Source: Seohaeicola saemankumensis (GTDB taxonomy: Bacteria; Pseudomonadota; Alphaproteobacteria; Rhodobacterales; Rhodobacteraceae). Taken from it: DNA of 64,000 nucleotides. The position numbers were made by a program, and so were the translations under genes. The notes under the pieces are model-generated. The model searched no databases. It saw only the letters and a program-made list of their open reading frames with translations, and was not told the DNA's origin. This document shows, in pieces, positions 1-9,475 of the stretch. The stretch spans positions 62,001-126,000 of the forward strand of contig NZ_JAINWI010000016.1 in assembly GCF_021021435.1 (NCBI RefSeq), written 5' to 3'. How positions within the stretch are numbered: position 1 is the first letter of the stretch; each line of letters begins with the position of its first letter.

Positions 1-1
1 C

Positions 2-370
2 CTTGATCCTGTCACCGCGCTGCGCGAGGCCAATCAGGTCGGCGATCTGCAACCCACCACGCTGGTCAGCTACCGCGCCGATCTGGGACCGGTTTTCGAC
101 ACCCGCGAGGCACAGGCCCTTGCCGCGTATGACATGACGCCAGAGGCACTGGCCGATCAGGGCTGGCGCGCTGCGATGCTGGACGGGCGCAAGGTTCCCA
201 CGCAGGAATTTGCCAGGGCATTGATCAAGGCCGGTTTCGCAGGCTGTCTGGTCCGCAGCTTTGCCCAAGGCACGGGGGTGGTCAACCTCAATCTGGTGCT
301 CTGGCGCTGGGATAGTGCCGACGGCCAGCTTGCGGTGGTCGACGATGAAGGCAGGCTTCTTCGAACCTAG
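2..370 (+). CDS. RES-domain protein, C-terminal part (5' end outside window)
   Basis: The reading frame is open from the window edge, so the N-terminus is missing and about 122 residues are visible. The segment DPVTALREANQ followed by TLVSYRAD and a C-terminal LWRWD resembles RES-domain proteins, the toxin half of Xre/RES toxin-antitoxin pairs; characterised members degrade or modify NAD+. If so, the antitoxin (Xre/MbcA-like) gene would lie just upstream, outside the window, and the pair could help stabilise the replicon. The stop codon overlaps that of the convergent DUF1028 gene in a shared CTAG. The family call rests on the C-terminal half only; the toxin role is inference. Confidence 0.7.
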   Translation, partial: LDPVTALREANQVGDLQPTTLVSYRADLGPVFDTREAQALAAYDMTPEALADQGWRAAMLDGRKVPTQEFARALIKAGFAGCLVRSFAQGTGVVNLNLVLWRWDSADGQLAVVDDEGRLLRT

Positions 371-1119
371 CCCTTGTTCACCATATGTGACGCCGTGGGT
401 CGGCCCGCCGCGATCCGCTCTGCCTCAAGCCTAGCGATTGTGTCGTCAATCGCGGTCCGGTCCACCATGCCGTGCGGGTTTTCGCGTGTCGGCATGGTTT
501 CGGCCACATGCAGGAACCGTTCCTGTGCCACAGCGTAAAGGCGGCGCAGCTCGGCCAAGGGATCACCGTGATCATCAGCGCGGATATCCAGCCACGCGTA
601 GTCCTGATCGCGATACAGAACCAGACAGGCCGATTGCTTGCCGCGTTTGTCGCCGCCCGCATCCTCGCCCGCCTGCATCGCGATCAGCAACCGCTCGGCC
701 AAAGGCTTGTCCATCGCGGCTTGATAGGCCGCCAGCGTTTGCGCGATAACGGCAGGTCCTTCCAGCATATTGCCTGCAACAGATACGCCATCCGCCACCA
801 GATGCCCGCACCAATCCACGCAATTCGCACCTGTAAACGCAGCGTTCCGCCCTTTTGCGTCGATCAGATGGAATTGCCGGTTCGGATGCCCGTCATCCCG
901 CCCCGTCAGGACCCCGATGATCGCATCCGGCGGCGCGCCCGCCTCCAGCAGGCGCAGACCGTCAGGCCCGTAGGTCGGATTGACGAAAGCCTGCGTCGCC
1001 ACTGCCCCCACCCGCCCTTTCAGGAAGGGCACCGCACAGCCCACCGCGAAAAAGCGGCTGGCCACCGCGATGCCCAGATGGCCGGTAGCAGGGTCACGCG
1101 CTACGATGGAATAGGTCAT
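367..1119 (-). CDS. DUF1028 family protein (Ntn-hydrolase-like fold)
   Basis: A 250-residue protein starting MTYSIVARDPATGHLGIAVASR, the typical DUF1028 N-terminus, with the conserved later stretch GHPNRQFHLID. The family is predicted to have an Ntn-hydrolase-like fold, but its reaction is not established. It begins four bases after the stop of the gamma-glutamyltransferase gene and is the last gene of the peptide-transport operon. DUF1028 genes are often found beside gamma-glutamyltransferases and Dpp-type transporters, which suggests a role in breakdown of the imported compound. No signal peptide is visible, so it is probably cytoplasmic. Confidence 0.85.
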   Translation of the reverse strand: MTYSIVARDPATGHLGIAVASRFFAVGCAVPFLKGRVGAVATQAFVNPTYGPDGLRLLEAGAPPDAIIGVLTGRDDGHPNRQFHLIDAKGRNAAFTGANCVDWCGHLVADGVSVAGNMLEGPAVIAQTLAAYQAAMDKPLAERLLIAMQAGEDAGGDKRGKQSACLVLYRDQDYAWLDIRADDHGDPLAELRRLYAVAQERFLHVAETMPTRENPHGMVDRTAIDDTIARLEAERIAAGRPTASHMVNKG

Positions 1120-1122
1120 GGC

Positions 1123-2910
1123 TCAGCGTCCTACCGCATAGGCTTGCATCAAACGGGGCGTCGCCGCCGCCCGCAACAACCCGTCGGGATCGCGCCGCGC
1201 GGCGGTCATGCGGCCCACGGTCCAGGGCTCGGCCTCGGTGATCAGATGGCCGCGCGCGCGCAAATCGTCCAGCACAGCAGCGCCAAAGCTTTTCTCGGCC
1301 ATGATCATCCCCGGCTCGCGCGAGCGCGGGTAAAAGCTCGACGGGAAATGCGTGGAATGGAACAGCGGCGCATCAATCGCCTCTTGCAGGTTCATCTGGT
1401 GATGGACGTAGCGCAGGAAGAACACCAACTGCCACTGGTCCTGCTGGTCGCCGCCGGGCGTGCCGAAGCACAGTTGCGGCACCCCGTCTTTCAACGCAAG
1501 CGAAGGCGTCAGCGTGGTCCGTGGCCGCTTGTTCGGCTCCAGCGATGTGGGCAATCCCGGTTCAAGCCAGAACATCTGCGCGCGGCTGTTCAGACAGAAA
1601 CCCAGACCGGGGATCGTGGGCGAGGATTGCAGCCAGCCACCCGATGGTGTTACCGAGACCATATTTCCCTCGTTGTCGATCACGTCGATATGGACGGTAT
1701 CGCCCTTCTTCTCGGACAGATGCGCCATTGTTGGCTCATACACCGCCTCATCCGTGCGGCTGAGGGCGGACAAAAGCGCCATCGTGCGCGCCGCCTGATC
1801 TTCGAAACCTGCAACCGTTCCGGGGCGCAGGTCCATGCTGGCACGGTCGCCGATCAACTTGGCACGGTCCGCGTTATAGCTGTCGGATAGCAGCACATCG
1901 AGCGGCACGCGCGCGAAATCGGGATCGCCGTAATAAACCTCGCGGTCGGCATAGGCCAGTTTTTTGGCCTCGACGACATGATGGATGAAATCCGCACCCA
2001 TCGGGTCCATCGCCGACAGATCGAACTTCTTGAGCAGCGCCAGCGCTTGCAGGAACACCGGCCCCTGCGTCCAGGGCCCGCATTTGGCAACCGTCCAGCC
2101 GTGATAGTCATAGGTCAGCGGCGCCTCGACATGCGCGGCATAGCCCGCCAGATCATCCGCGCTCAGCACGGCCTTGTGCTTGCGGCCCGAGGCATCCATC
2201 ACCTCGGCGCGTGCCAGATAGGCGGCGATCTCCTCGGCCACGAAGCCGCGATAGAAGGCATCGCGCGCCGCATCAATCTGCGCCTCGCGGCCCTGCTTGG
2301 CCTCGGCCTCGGCCAGAATGCGCGTCCATGTATTTGCCAGCGCGGGGTTGGTGACATTGCCCCAAGGTTCCGGCGCTTTGCCATCCGGCAACCATGTCTC
2401 ATGCGATGTCGGCCATTCCTTGGCGAAGAAATCCCCCAGCCCCGCAATCGTTGCCGCAACACGCGGCAGCACGGGATGACCTTGCGCGGCATAGAAGATC
2501 GCGGGCTCCAACACATCACGCAGGCTCAACCGCCCGTAATCGCGCAGCATCAGCATCCAGCCATCCCAAGCGCCGGGAATGACCGTGGCCAGCAGTCCGT
2601 CACCGGGGATGACCTTTATCCCTTCCGCTTTGTAATGATCAATCGTGGCACCCGCAGGTGTCGGGCCTTGGGCGCAGATCACCTCGACCTTGCCCGTCGC
2701 TGCGGAATAGATGATCGCGGGCATATCGCCGCCCGGCCCGTTCAGATGCGGCTCGACCACTTGCAGCACCAGCCCTGTGGCCACAGCCGCATCAAAGGCA
2801 TTGCCGCCCTGCTCAAGCATCTTCATGCCCACAGCCGAGGCAATCCAGTGGGTCGAGGTCACAACCCCGAAACGGCCCAGAATTTCAGGCCGCGTGGTAA
2901 AGGCAGTCAT
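1123..2910 (-). CDS. Gamma-glutamyltransferase family protein
   Basis: A 595-residue protein with the GGT fold. The segment GDTVHIDVIDNEGNMVSVT contains the probable autoprocessing and nucleophilic Thr near residue 405, and GGWLQSSPTIPGLGF and GTPGGDQQ match later conserved GGT segments. GGTs hydrolyse or transfer gamma-glutamyl groups, for example from glutathione. I placed the start at 2910 because GGGAGGAAACG lies directly upstream; a start at 2970 would add 20 residues unlike the family. No clear signal peptide is seen, so this may be a cytoplasmic enzyme acting on imported substrate. It sits between the permease genes and DUF1028 in one operon. Confidence 0.88.
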   Translation of the reverse strand: MTAFTTRPEILGRFGVVTSTHWIASAVGMKMLEQGGNAFDAAVATGLVLQVVEPHLNGPGGDMPAIIYSAATGKVEVICAQGPTPAGATIDHYKAEGIKVIPGDGLLATVIPGAWDGWMLMLRDYGRLSLRDVLEPAIFYAAQGHPVLPRVAATIAGLGDFFAKEWPTSHETWLPDGKAPEPWGNVTNPALANTWTRILAEAEAKQGREAQIDAARDAFYRGFVAEEIAAYLARAEVMDASGRKHKAVLSADDLAGYAAHVEAPLTYDYHGWTVAKCGPWTQGPVFLQALALLKKFDLSAMDPMGADFIHHVVEAKKLAYADREVYYGDPDFARVPLDVLLSDSYNADRAKLIGDRASMDLRPGTVAGFEDQAARTMALLSALSRTDEAVYEPTMAHLSEKKGDTVHIDVIDNEGNMVSVTPSGGWLQSSPTIPGLGFCLNSRAQMFWLEPGLPTSLEPNKRPRTTLTPSLALKDGVPQLCFGTPGGDQQDQWQLVFFLRYVHHQMNLQEAIDAPLFHSTHFPSSFYPRSREPGMIMAEKSFGAAVLDDLRARGHLITEAEPWTVGRMTAARRDPDGLLRAAATPRLMQAYAVGR

Positions 2911-2929
2911 TCGTTTCCTCCCGAGAAAA

Positions 2930-3790
2930 TCAATGTTCGCGCGGGTCCAGCGCATCGCGCAACCCGTCACCCATCAGGTTGAATCCCATCACCACCAGAA
3001 AGATCCCCGCCCCCGGCCAGATCGCCATCCACGGCGCTTGGGACAGGAAGTTCTTGGCAGTGTTCAGCATCGAGCCCCAGCTTGGCGCGGGCGGTTGCTG
3101 GCCCAGACCCAGAAAGGACAGCGCAGCCTCGGCAATGATCGCGGTCGCGATGGTCAGCGTTGCCTGCACCAGAATGGGCGGAAAGACATTCGGCAGGATA
3201 TAACGTGTCATGATCGGGATATGGCCAAGACCGATAGCGCGCGCGCCCTCGACATAATCCTCGGTCTTGACGGCCAGCACTTGCCCGCGAGTCAGGCGGA
3301 TAAAGATCGGGACGGCAGACAGGCCGATAGCGATCATCGCATTGGTCAGCGATGGCCCCAAAAACGCCGCCAGCGCAATCGCCATGATCAGGAACGGCAT
3401 GGCCAGCAGCGCCTCGGTCACGCGGCTGATGATGCTATCGGTCCAGCCGCCGAAATAGCCCGCGATCAGGCCGAACGGCACGCCGATCACCACGGCGATC
3501 AGCACCGACACAACCCCCGCCAGCAAGGAGGCCTGCGCGCCCCAGATCATCCGCGACAGCACATCGCGCCCGATCTCGTCCGTGCCCATCCATGCCGCAC
3601 CCGATGGCGGCTTGCGGATCGCCCCCCAGTCGGTGCCCGCCGGATCGGCAATCGGCAGGATCGGGGCCAGCAATGCCAGCCCCACGAACAGCGCGACAAT
3701 CAAGGCCCCCACCAGCGCGCTTTTATTGGCACGCAGCTTGCGCCACGCACGACTGGAGGTTCTGACAGACGGATCGGCGACAGCGCTCAT
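2930..3790 (-). CDS. Dpp/Opp-type ABC transporter permease (DppC-like)
   Basis: A 286-residue inner-membrane permease with an N-terminal cytoplasmic tail, a first membrane helix (SALVGALIVALFVGLALLAP) and a BPD_transp_1 domain containing the EAA-like loop (EGARAIGLGHIPIMTRYILPN). The C-terminal GDGLRDALDPR is characteristic of DppC/OppC/GsiD proteins. The start at 3790 overlaps the stop of the preceding permease gene as ATGA, so the two are translationally coupled. It pairs with the upstream DppB-like protein to form the translocation channel for peptides or glutathione-like compounds; the actual substrate is not readable from the sequence. Confidence 0.93.
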   Translation of the reverse strand: MSAVADPSVRTSSRAWRKLRANKSALVGALIVALFVGLALLAPILPIADPAGTDWGAIRKPPSGAAWMGTDEIGRDVLSRMIWGAQASLLAGVVSVLIAVVIGVPFGLIAGYFGGWTDSIISRVTEALLAMPFLIMAIALAAFLGPSLTNAMIAIGLSAVPIFIRLTRGQVLAVKTEDYVEGARAIGLGHIPIMTRYILPNVFPPILVQATLTIATAIIAEAALSFLGLGQQPPAPSWGSMLNTAKNFLSQAPWMAIWPGAGIFLVVMGFNLMGDGLRDALDPREH

Positions 3791-4734
3791 TGTGCGGTCC
3801 TCAGTCTGGGGTTCAGGATCACGTAAAGCACATCCGCCACAAGGTTCATCAGGATGAAGCCGACGGCTGTGCACAGCACAACACCCTGCACCACGGCATA
3901 GTCACGGTTGAACACCGCATCCACGATCAGCTTGCCGAAACCGGGGATGGTGAAAATCTGCTCGGTCAGCACAGCCCCCGCCAGCAATTCGCCGAACAGC
4001 AGCGCCGACAGGGTGACAACCGGCAGAACCGCATTGCGGAACGCATGTTTCAGGATCACGACCCGCCCCCGCAACCCCTTGGCGCGCGCGGTGCGGACAT
4101 AATCGGCCTGCAACACGCCCAGCATGGCGGACCTTGTATGCCGCATCAGCGTCGCCGCCAGCGCCGTGCCCAGCACAAAGGCGGGCATGATCATGGTTTG
4201 CAACGATTTCACCGGATCGACAAAGGGGCTTTCATAGCCTGACGCTGGCAGCCACCCCAGATTGACCGACACCAGCAGGATCAGCATGATCCCCAGCCAG
4301 AAATTCGGGATCGACAGGCCCGACAAGGCCACCAGATTGGCCAGCCAGTCCACCCATGTGCCCTTGCGGACAGCCGACAGGATACCGGCGGGAATACCGA
4401 TCAGAAAGGCAAACAGCATCGACATCAGTGCAAGCTGGATCGTCACCGGCAGTTTCGACGCAATCAGGCTCAGCACCGGCTCGTTTGTCCGCAGCGAGAT
4501 CCCCAGATCGCCGCGCAGCACGTCAGCGGCCCAGTAAAGATATTGCATCGGGATCGGCTCGTTCATGCGGTATTTCTCGCGCAGCAGCGCGATCACCTCG
4601 GGGTCGCGATCCTCGCCCGCCATCACAAGGATCGGGTCACCCGGCAGAAGTTTCTGCAAGGCAAAGACGAACATCGACACAAGGATCAGTGTCGGGATCG
4701 CGATCAGGATGCGGCGGAGGATGAACAACAGCAT
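3787..4734 (-). CDS. Dpp/Opp-type ABC transporter permease (DppB-like)
   Basis: A 315-residue permease starting with a basic residue pair and a long hydrophobic helix (LLFILRRILIAIPTLILVSM). The extracytoplasmic LPGDPI motif and the EAA-type loop (DYVRTARAKGLRGRVVILKHAFRN) are classic for DppB/OppB/GsiC. The C-terminus ends DVLYVILNPRLR, also typical. It partners with the DppC-like permease encoded next. Gene order binding protein, DppB, DppC, GGT, DUF1028 on one strand points to a single transport and catabolic operon. Confidence 0.94.
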   Translation of the reverse strand: MLLFILRRILIAIPTLILVSMFVFALQKLLPGDPILVMAGEDRDPEVIALLREKYRMNEPIPMQYLYWAADVLRGDLGISLRTNEPVLSLIASKLPVTIQLALMSMLFAFLIGIPAGILSAVRKGTWVDWLANLVALSGLSIPNFWLGIMLILLVSVNLGWLPASGYESPFVDPVKSLQTMIMPAFVLGTALAATLMRHTRSAMLGVLQADYVRTARAKGLRGRVVILKHAFRNAVLPVVTLSALLFGELLAGAVLTEQIFTIPGFGKLIVDAVFNRDYAVVQGVVLCTAVGFILMNLVADVLYVILNPRLRTAQ

Positions 4735-4803
4735 GGGCCTGTCCGTTTGGTCGGGGTCTATCCGGGGCCTCGTGGCCCCGGACTGTTTTGCAAGCCGTCA
4801 GGC

Positions 4804-6309
4804 TTATTCCATCGTCACACCGGACAGTCGGATCATGCCGTCAGGATAGGCGGTAAAGCCCTGCACCTTGTTCGACATCGCCCAAAGCCATGTCTGGTGA
4901 TACAGGTAGATGATCGGCAATTCGTCCCGCAGGATCGCATTGGCCGCGTCATATTTGGCCTTACGGTCTGCCGTGTCTGTGGACAGGCGCGCCTCGTTCA
5001 GCAGAGTGTTGATCTCTTCCGAGCAGAACTTGCTGTCATTCAGACCGCCCTCGCAGGTCATGAAGGAATGGATGTTGCCATCGGGGTCCGTACGCCCCGA
5101 CCAGCCCACCTGACTGCCTTCATAGTTACCGGCTGTCTGCTCTTGCAGCATGGTTGCGAACTCGGTCGCCTTGATCGAAATCTCGATCCCAGCTTCGGCG
5201 GCCATTGCCTGAATGACCTGCATCAGTTGCAACTGTACCGGATTGTTCGGGGCCTGGATCTCGATGCTGATCCCGTCCAGACCTGCCTCGGCCAGCAAGT
5301 CCTTGGCCGCATCGACATCGCGCGCCTGCACAGGATTGGTCTGGTCATACCAGGGCGAGGTCGGCGGGAAAGGCTGATTGCCCGCAGCATAGGTCCCCTC
5401 GAACACGACCTGATTGATCACCTCGCGGTCGATCGCCAGCGACAGGGCCTGACGCACGCGCTTGTCCTGACCAAAGGGCGTTTCCGCCCGCGCGCCGTTG
5501 TTCACGTTGACGGTGATACCCTGATAGCCAAGACTTGTGGCCGCCGAAAACGCCAGATTGCCATCTTCCTTCACACCAGCCACATCCGAGGGCGCCAGCC
5601 GCTCGAGCATGTCCAGATCACCCGAGCGCAGGTTGGCCAGACGCACAGTCGTGTCGGGGATCGGCAGGAAAATCAGACGGTCAAAGCTGTAGCTGTCCGC
5701 GTCATAGTGATCGGCAAACTTCTCCAGCACGATACGGTCCTGCTGGATACGCTCGACGAATTTATAGGGCCCCGAGCAGACCGGATCATTGGCCAGTTCC
5801 AGACCTTTTTCCGCCGCAGCCGTGGGCGACAGCATCATGCCCGCGCGGTCCGACAGTTGCGCGATCAGCGTCGCATCCGGCGAGGCGAGCGTGAATGTCA
5901 CCTCATGCGTGCCGGTCGCCGCCACGCTTTCGACCGAGGCAAGTTCCGACTTACGGCGGCTTTCGGCAAGGTTCTTGGAGCGGTCGATATTCGCCACGAC
6001 AGCCGCCGCATCAAAAGGCGTGCCGTCATGGAACACCGCATCGTCACGCAGTTGCATGGTCAGGGTCTTGGCATCCTCGGACCATTCCCAGGACGTCGCC
6101 AGTTCCGGCACGAAGTCCAGTTCCGGCGTGATGTTCACCAGCTTGTCGCACAGCGATTCAAACACGATCCGGCCCACGAAGGTCCGCGCCTGATCTGTAT
6201 CCAGCGCATCGGGGTCTTCCTGCAACCCGATCCGCAGATCGGCGGCAAAGGCCCCTGTTGTCATCGCGACCGACGCCAGAAGCGCGGTCGTCAGCTTTCT
6301 TATGGTCAT
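4804..6309 (-). CDS. ABC transporter periplasmic substrate-binding protein, SBP family 5
   Basis: A 501-residue protein with a Sec signal peptide (hydrophobic TALLASVAMTTGAFA, cleavage probably near residue 22, before ADLRIG). Family-5 binding proteins (DppA, OppA, GsiB, NikA) share the segments WEWSEDAKTLTMQLRDDAVFHDGTPFDA (first part) and FMTCEGGLNDSKF seen here. It captures a peptide-like ligand in the periplasm for the two downstream permeases. Its start overlaps the stop of the upstream ATPase gene as ATGA. Adjacent GGT makes glutathione or another gamma-glutamyl compound a reasonable ligand, but this is inferred from context only. Confidence 0.93.
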   Translation of the reverse strand: MTIRKLTTALLASVAMTTGAFAADLRIGLQEDPDALDTDQARTFVGRIVFESLCDKLVNITPELDFVPELATSWEWSEDAKTLTMQLRDDAVFHDGTPFDAAAVVANIDRSKNLAESRRKSELASVESVAATGTHEVTFTLASPDATLIAQLSDRAGMMLSPTAAAEKGLELANDPVCSGPYKFVERIQQDRIVLEKFADHYDADSYSFDRLIFLPIPDTTVRLANLRSGDLDMLERLAPSDVAGVKEDGNLAFSAATSLGYQGITVNVNNGARAETPFGQDKRVRQALSLAIDREVINQVVFEGTYAAGNQPFPPTSPWYDQTNPVQARDVDAAKDLLAEAGLDGISIEIQAPNNPVQLQLMQVIQAMAAEAGIEISIKATEFATMLQEQTAGNYEGSQVGWSGRTDPDGNIHSFMTCEGGLNDSKFCSEEINTLLNEARLSTDTADRKAKYDAANAILRDELPIIYLYHQTWLWAMSNKVQGFTAYPDGMIRLSGVTME

Positions 6310-7388
6310 GTTGTCGTCTCCTTGTTGTTTGGTTTTTCATTCGTGGCCGCACGATACAGCGCGAAACGCGCTTCGGCGGCGAGGCTGCGGGTGCCGGTTC
6401 TGGCAATCGGAAGATCCGGAGGGGGCAGAGTCTGATGGTGGTGACAGGCCACCTGATGCACCGTCCCATCCAGCACCGGCCTTGTGCTGCGGCACAGATC
6501 GGTCGCATGCGGGCAACGGGTGTGGAACTTGCAACCGCTTGGCGGATTGGCGGGCGACGGGATATCCCCGCCCAGCACAGTGCGCGCCTGTGCAGCCCCC
6601 GGCACGGGCACCGGAATGGCCGCCAGCAAAGCCTGCGTATAGGGATGGCGCGGGGCCGTGAACAATGTCTCGGTATCGGCAAGCTCGACCACCTCGCCCA
6701 GATACATCACCGCGATCCGGTCGCTCATATGCCGGATCACGGCCAGATCATGGGCGATGATCACCAGCGTCAGGCCGAACTCCTGCTTGAGATCCTCCAG
6801 CAGGTTCACGATCTGCGCCTGCACCGACACATCAAGCGCGGATACAGGCTCGTCCCCGATCAGCAGTTTCGGCGCACTGGCAAGCGCGCGCGCAATGCAG
6901 ATACGCTGCCGCTGCCCGCCGGAAAACTCGTGTGGGTAACGATCCGCCATATCGGGCCGCAAACCCACCCGCGCCATCAGTTCCGCCACCCTGGCCCGCC
7001 GCGCAGATGCGCCCAATGCGGTATGCAGACGCAACGGTTCCCCGATGATCGCCTCGACGCTCATGCGCGGGTTCAGCGATGAAAACGGATCCTGAAAGAT
7101 GAATTGCAGATCGGACCGCAGCGCGCGCATCTGCGCCCCGCTCAACCCTGTCAGATCCTGCCCCTCATAGGACACGCGCCCTTCACTGGCATCAATCAGC
7201 CGCAAAAGCAGCCGCGCCAGCGTGGATTTCCCGCAACCGGATTCGCCCACAATGGCAAAGGTCTCGCCCCGCCTGACCTGAAGCGAGACACCGTTGACCG
7301 CATGGATTGTCGTCGTCTTGGCAAACAGACCGCCGCCTTGAACAAAGCGCTTATGCAGATCACGGGTTTCAAGGATGATATCGGTCAT
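6306..7388 (-). CDS. Dpp/Opp-type ABC transporter ATP-binding protein (DppF-like)
   Basis: A 360-residue ATPase. It shows Walker [10 protein letters not shown], the signature EFSGGQRQRICIARALA, Walker B LLIGDEPVSALDVS and the H-loop of ABC proteins, then the oligopeptide C-terminal domain with the Cys cluster GCKFHTRCPHATDLC. The length fits DppF/OppF. It forms the heteromeric motor with the ATPase encoded immediately upstream, with ATGA overlaps at both ends of the gene. The last residues (NEKPNNKETTT) are a low-complexity polar tail. Confidence 0.94.
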   Translation of the reverse strand: MTDIILETRDLHKRFVQGGGLFAKTTTIHAVNGVSLQVRRGETFAIVGESGCGKSTLARLLLRLIDASEGRVSYEGQDLTGLSGAQMRALRSDLQFIFQDPFSSLNPRMSVEAIIGEPLRLHTALGASARRARVAELMARVGLRPDMADRYPHEFSGGQRQRICIARALASAPKLLIGDEPVSALDVSVQAQIVNLLEDLKQEFGLTLVIIAHDLAVIRHMSDRIAVMYLGEVVELADTETLFTAPRHPYTQALLAAIPVPVPGAAQARTVLGGDIPSPANPPSGCKFHTRCPHATDLCRSTRPVLDGTVHQVACHHHQTLPPPDLPIARTGTRSLAAEARFALYRAATNEKPNNKETTT

Positions 7389-8374
7389 TCCGCCGCCACC
7401 ATGCTATCCAGCGGCGCACGCAGGCAGGCCACCGATTGACCGTTGGCATCGGTCACCAGATCGGGCCGCACTGTCCTGCAAGCGTCGATCACAAAGGGGC
7501 AGCGCGTGGCAAAGCGACAGCCCGCAGGCATCGCATCCGGCGCAGGCACCGACCCCGGAATGGTCATCAACCGCCCCTGACGCCCCGCAATCGCGGGCAT
7601 CGAGCCCATCAGCCCCAGGGTGTAGGGATGCTGCGGCTCGTCGAAAATCCGCCCCACCGGTCCGCTTTCGACAATCCGGCCCGCATACATCACCGCCACA
7701 TCATCCGCGATCTCGGCCACGACCCCCAGATCATGGGTGATCATCAGCAGCGCCGCACCCGTTTCGTCCTGCAACTCGCGCATCAGGTCCAGAATCTGCG
7801 CCTGAATGGTCACATCCAGCGCCGTCGTCGGTTCGTCCGCGATCAGCAGCGCAGGATCATTGGCCAGCGCCATCGCGATCATCACCCGTTGGCGCATCCC
7901 GCCCGACATCTGGTGCGGGTAGTCATCCAGCCGCTTTTCGGCCGCTGGCATCCGCACCTTGCGAAACATCTCCAAAGCGCGGTCCCGCGCCTCGGCTTCG
8001 GAACAACCCTTGTGCCGCCGCACGGCCTCAGCCACCTGATGGCCGACGGTAAAGGCAGGGTTAAGGCTGGTCATCGGCTCCTGAAAGATCATCGCCATGC
8101 TGTTGCCGCGCAGATCCTCAATCTCGTGATCCGGCAGCCCCAGCAGATCGCGCCCGTTGAACCGCACCGCGCCTTGCCGCACGGTCGCCGCGCGCTTGGG
8201 CAGCAATCCCATGATCGCAAGCGAGGTCACGGATTTCCCGCAACCGGATTCCCCGACCAGACATAGTGTCTTGCCGCGCGGGATCGCAAAGCTGACATCG
8301 TCGATCAGGTCGATCGCCTGACCGCGAAACCGGATCGACAGATTTGCCACCTCCAGCACCGGATCATCAGGCAT
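7385..8374 (-). CDS. Dpp/Opp-type ABC transporter ATP-binding protein (DppD-like)
   Basis: A 329-residue ATPase with Walker [10 protein letters not shown], signature [15 protein letters not shown], Walker [15 protein letters not shown] and the oligopeptide-transporter C-terminal domain ([15 protein letters not shown]). It is the DppD/OppD partner of the following gene. Its start overlaps the end of the upstream regulator gene by 8 bases, so the regulator is probably the first gene of the whole operon. Confidence 0.94.
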   Translation of the reverse strand: MPDDPVLEVANLSIRFRGQAIDLIDDVSFAIPRGKTLCLVGESGCGKSVTSLAIMGLLPKRAATVRQGAVRFNGRDLLGLPDHEIEDLRGNSMAMIFQEPMTSLNPAFTVGHQVAEAVRRHKGCSEAEARDRALEMFRKVRMPAAEKRLDDYPHQMSGGMRQRVMIAMALANDPALLIADEPTTALDVTIQAQILDLMRELQDETGAALLMITHDLGVVAEIADDVAVMYAGRIVESGPVGRIFDEPQHPYTLGLMGSMPAIAGRQGRLMTIPGSVPAPDAMPAGCRFATRCPFVIDACRTVRPDLVTDANGQSVACLRAPLDSMVAAE

Positions 8375-9065
8375 CTTCCAGCACCTCCAGCGATGTCAGC
8401 CGCAGGATACTGTCATTCAACGTCATCAGATGCGTCCGCATCGCAGCTCCTGCCCGCACCGGATCATGGGCAGCAATCGCATCGACAAGCTCGCGGTGCT
8501 GGCGCGTGGTCTGTTCCAGATTGGCACGGCTGCGCGCCCTTTCACGCAGCGCGCGCCATGCATCATCATGCCGCGCACGGTCCATCGAATCGAAAATCAT
8601 CAGGAAGAACCGGTTGCCCGCCGCCCGCGCGATCTCGCGGTGAAGGGCGGAATCCCACAATTCGCGCCCGTCTGCATCCTGCGTCGCCTCCAAGCGCCCC
8701 AATATATCCCGCATCCGCGCGATATCGGCCCCCGACGCCCGCAACGCGGCCAGTTGCGCCAGTTGCGGCTCAAGCCGCAGGCGCACTTCCATCACTTCGG
8801 TGAAATTGGCATCCAGCGCCTCCGGCTCGGCCAGCGTGTCGGGGCGCGGTCCGGCAAAGGTTCCCGCCCCCTGCCGCCGCCAGACAAGACCCTCGGCCTC
8901 CAGCACCTCAAGCGCGCGCCGGACAGAGCGGCGGCTGATGCCGAGGCTTGTCGCCAGTTGACGCTCGGTCGGAATGCGATTGTCACCTGTTGCGGGAATG
9001 TCCCGCAGCATGGCGCGCAGCCGCTCCAGCGCAAGGGATGAGTTATCGCGATCTTGATCGGGCAT
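8367..9065 (-). CDS. GntR family transcriptional regulator, FadR/FCD subfamily
   Basis: A 232-residue regulator with an N-terminal winged helix (RIPTERQLATSLGISRRSVR, recognition helix included) and an all-helical FCD effector domain (DALHREIARAAGN-type segment and a conserved RQHRELVDAIAAHDP near the C-terminus). I chose the ATG at 9065 because AAAGGT lies just upstream and homologous proteins begin shortly before the HTH; a longer frame to 9302 has no family support. It heads the transport/GGT operon and probably regulates it in response to a ligand related to the imported compound. A palindrome in the leader (9082-9089) could be its operator. Confidence 0.88.
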   Translation of the reverse strand: MPDQDRDNSSLALERLRAMLRDIPATGDNRIPTERQLATSLGISRRSVRRALEVLEAEGLVWRRQGAGTFAGPRPDTLAEPEALDANFTEVMEVRLRLEPQLAQLAALRASGADIARMRDILGRLEATQDADGRELWDSALHREIARAAGNRFFLMIFDSMDRARHDDAWRALRERARSRANLEQTTRQHRELVDAIAAHDPVRAGAAMRTHLMTLNDSILRLTSLEVLEDA

Positions 9066-9475
9066 AGCGGACCTTTGCGAACCAATTGGCAATAGGTTCA
9101 TCATGTGCAGTTTCGGATTCGACGCAAGAAAAAATCTGCGCCGTCCTGTGACAGCACCGCTGGCGCAGTAAAACAAAGCCCCCTCTGCCCAAATTTTCAC
9201 CGGCGCTTGCAACAAGGTCAAAGCCACCGGACCCGCCCCTGCAGATTCGCCACGCGCAGCGCGTATCGCGCCCATTTGGTTCGCCGCCACCACGCGCAGC
9301 ACAGCTCAAAAGTTTGGCACGCGCTTCTGCGCGATGCAGCAGACCCATCCAAAGGTCTGTGCCGACTCCCGGTTGGCGCCGAAACCCATGCCAACGCCAG
9401 ATCATTGCGGTCGCTGACGGCACGTAACCTGCAACCGGTTCCACCAGAAATTAACCAACTTGTCAGGGTCGGGAC
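9066..9475. promoter_or_regulatory. Divergent intergenic region between the GntR operon and the EPS locus
   Basis: This 410-base gap separates the minus-strand regulator gene from the first plus-strand EPS-locus gene and must hold both promoters. I see the short palindrome at 9082-9089 but no convincing paired -35/-10 boxes and no coding frame with family features. Confidence 0.5.
9082..9089. promoter_or_regulatory. Short palindrome, candidate operator of the GntR regulator
   Basis: CCAATTGG is a perfect 8-base palindrome 17 bases upstream of the regulator start codon. GntR/FCD proteins usually bind short palindromes in their own leader. The site is short enough to occur by chance, so this is a weak candidate. 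Confidence 0.3.

Noticed and set aside
472-1890. Long plus-strand open frame opposite DUF1028 and GGT genes
   Set aside because: It is antisense to two well-supported genes and the translation is Arg/Gln/His-rich without family features; a shadow of high-GC codon usage.
4543-6435. 630-codon plus-strand frame opposite the binding protein and permease genes
   Set aside because: Antisense to genes with clear motifs; composition is typical of a complementary-strand shadow.
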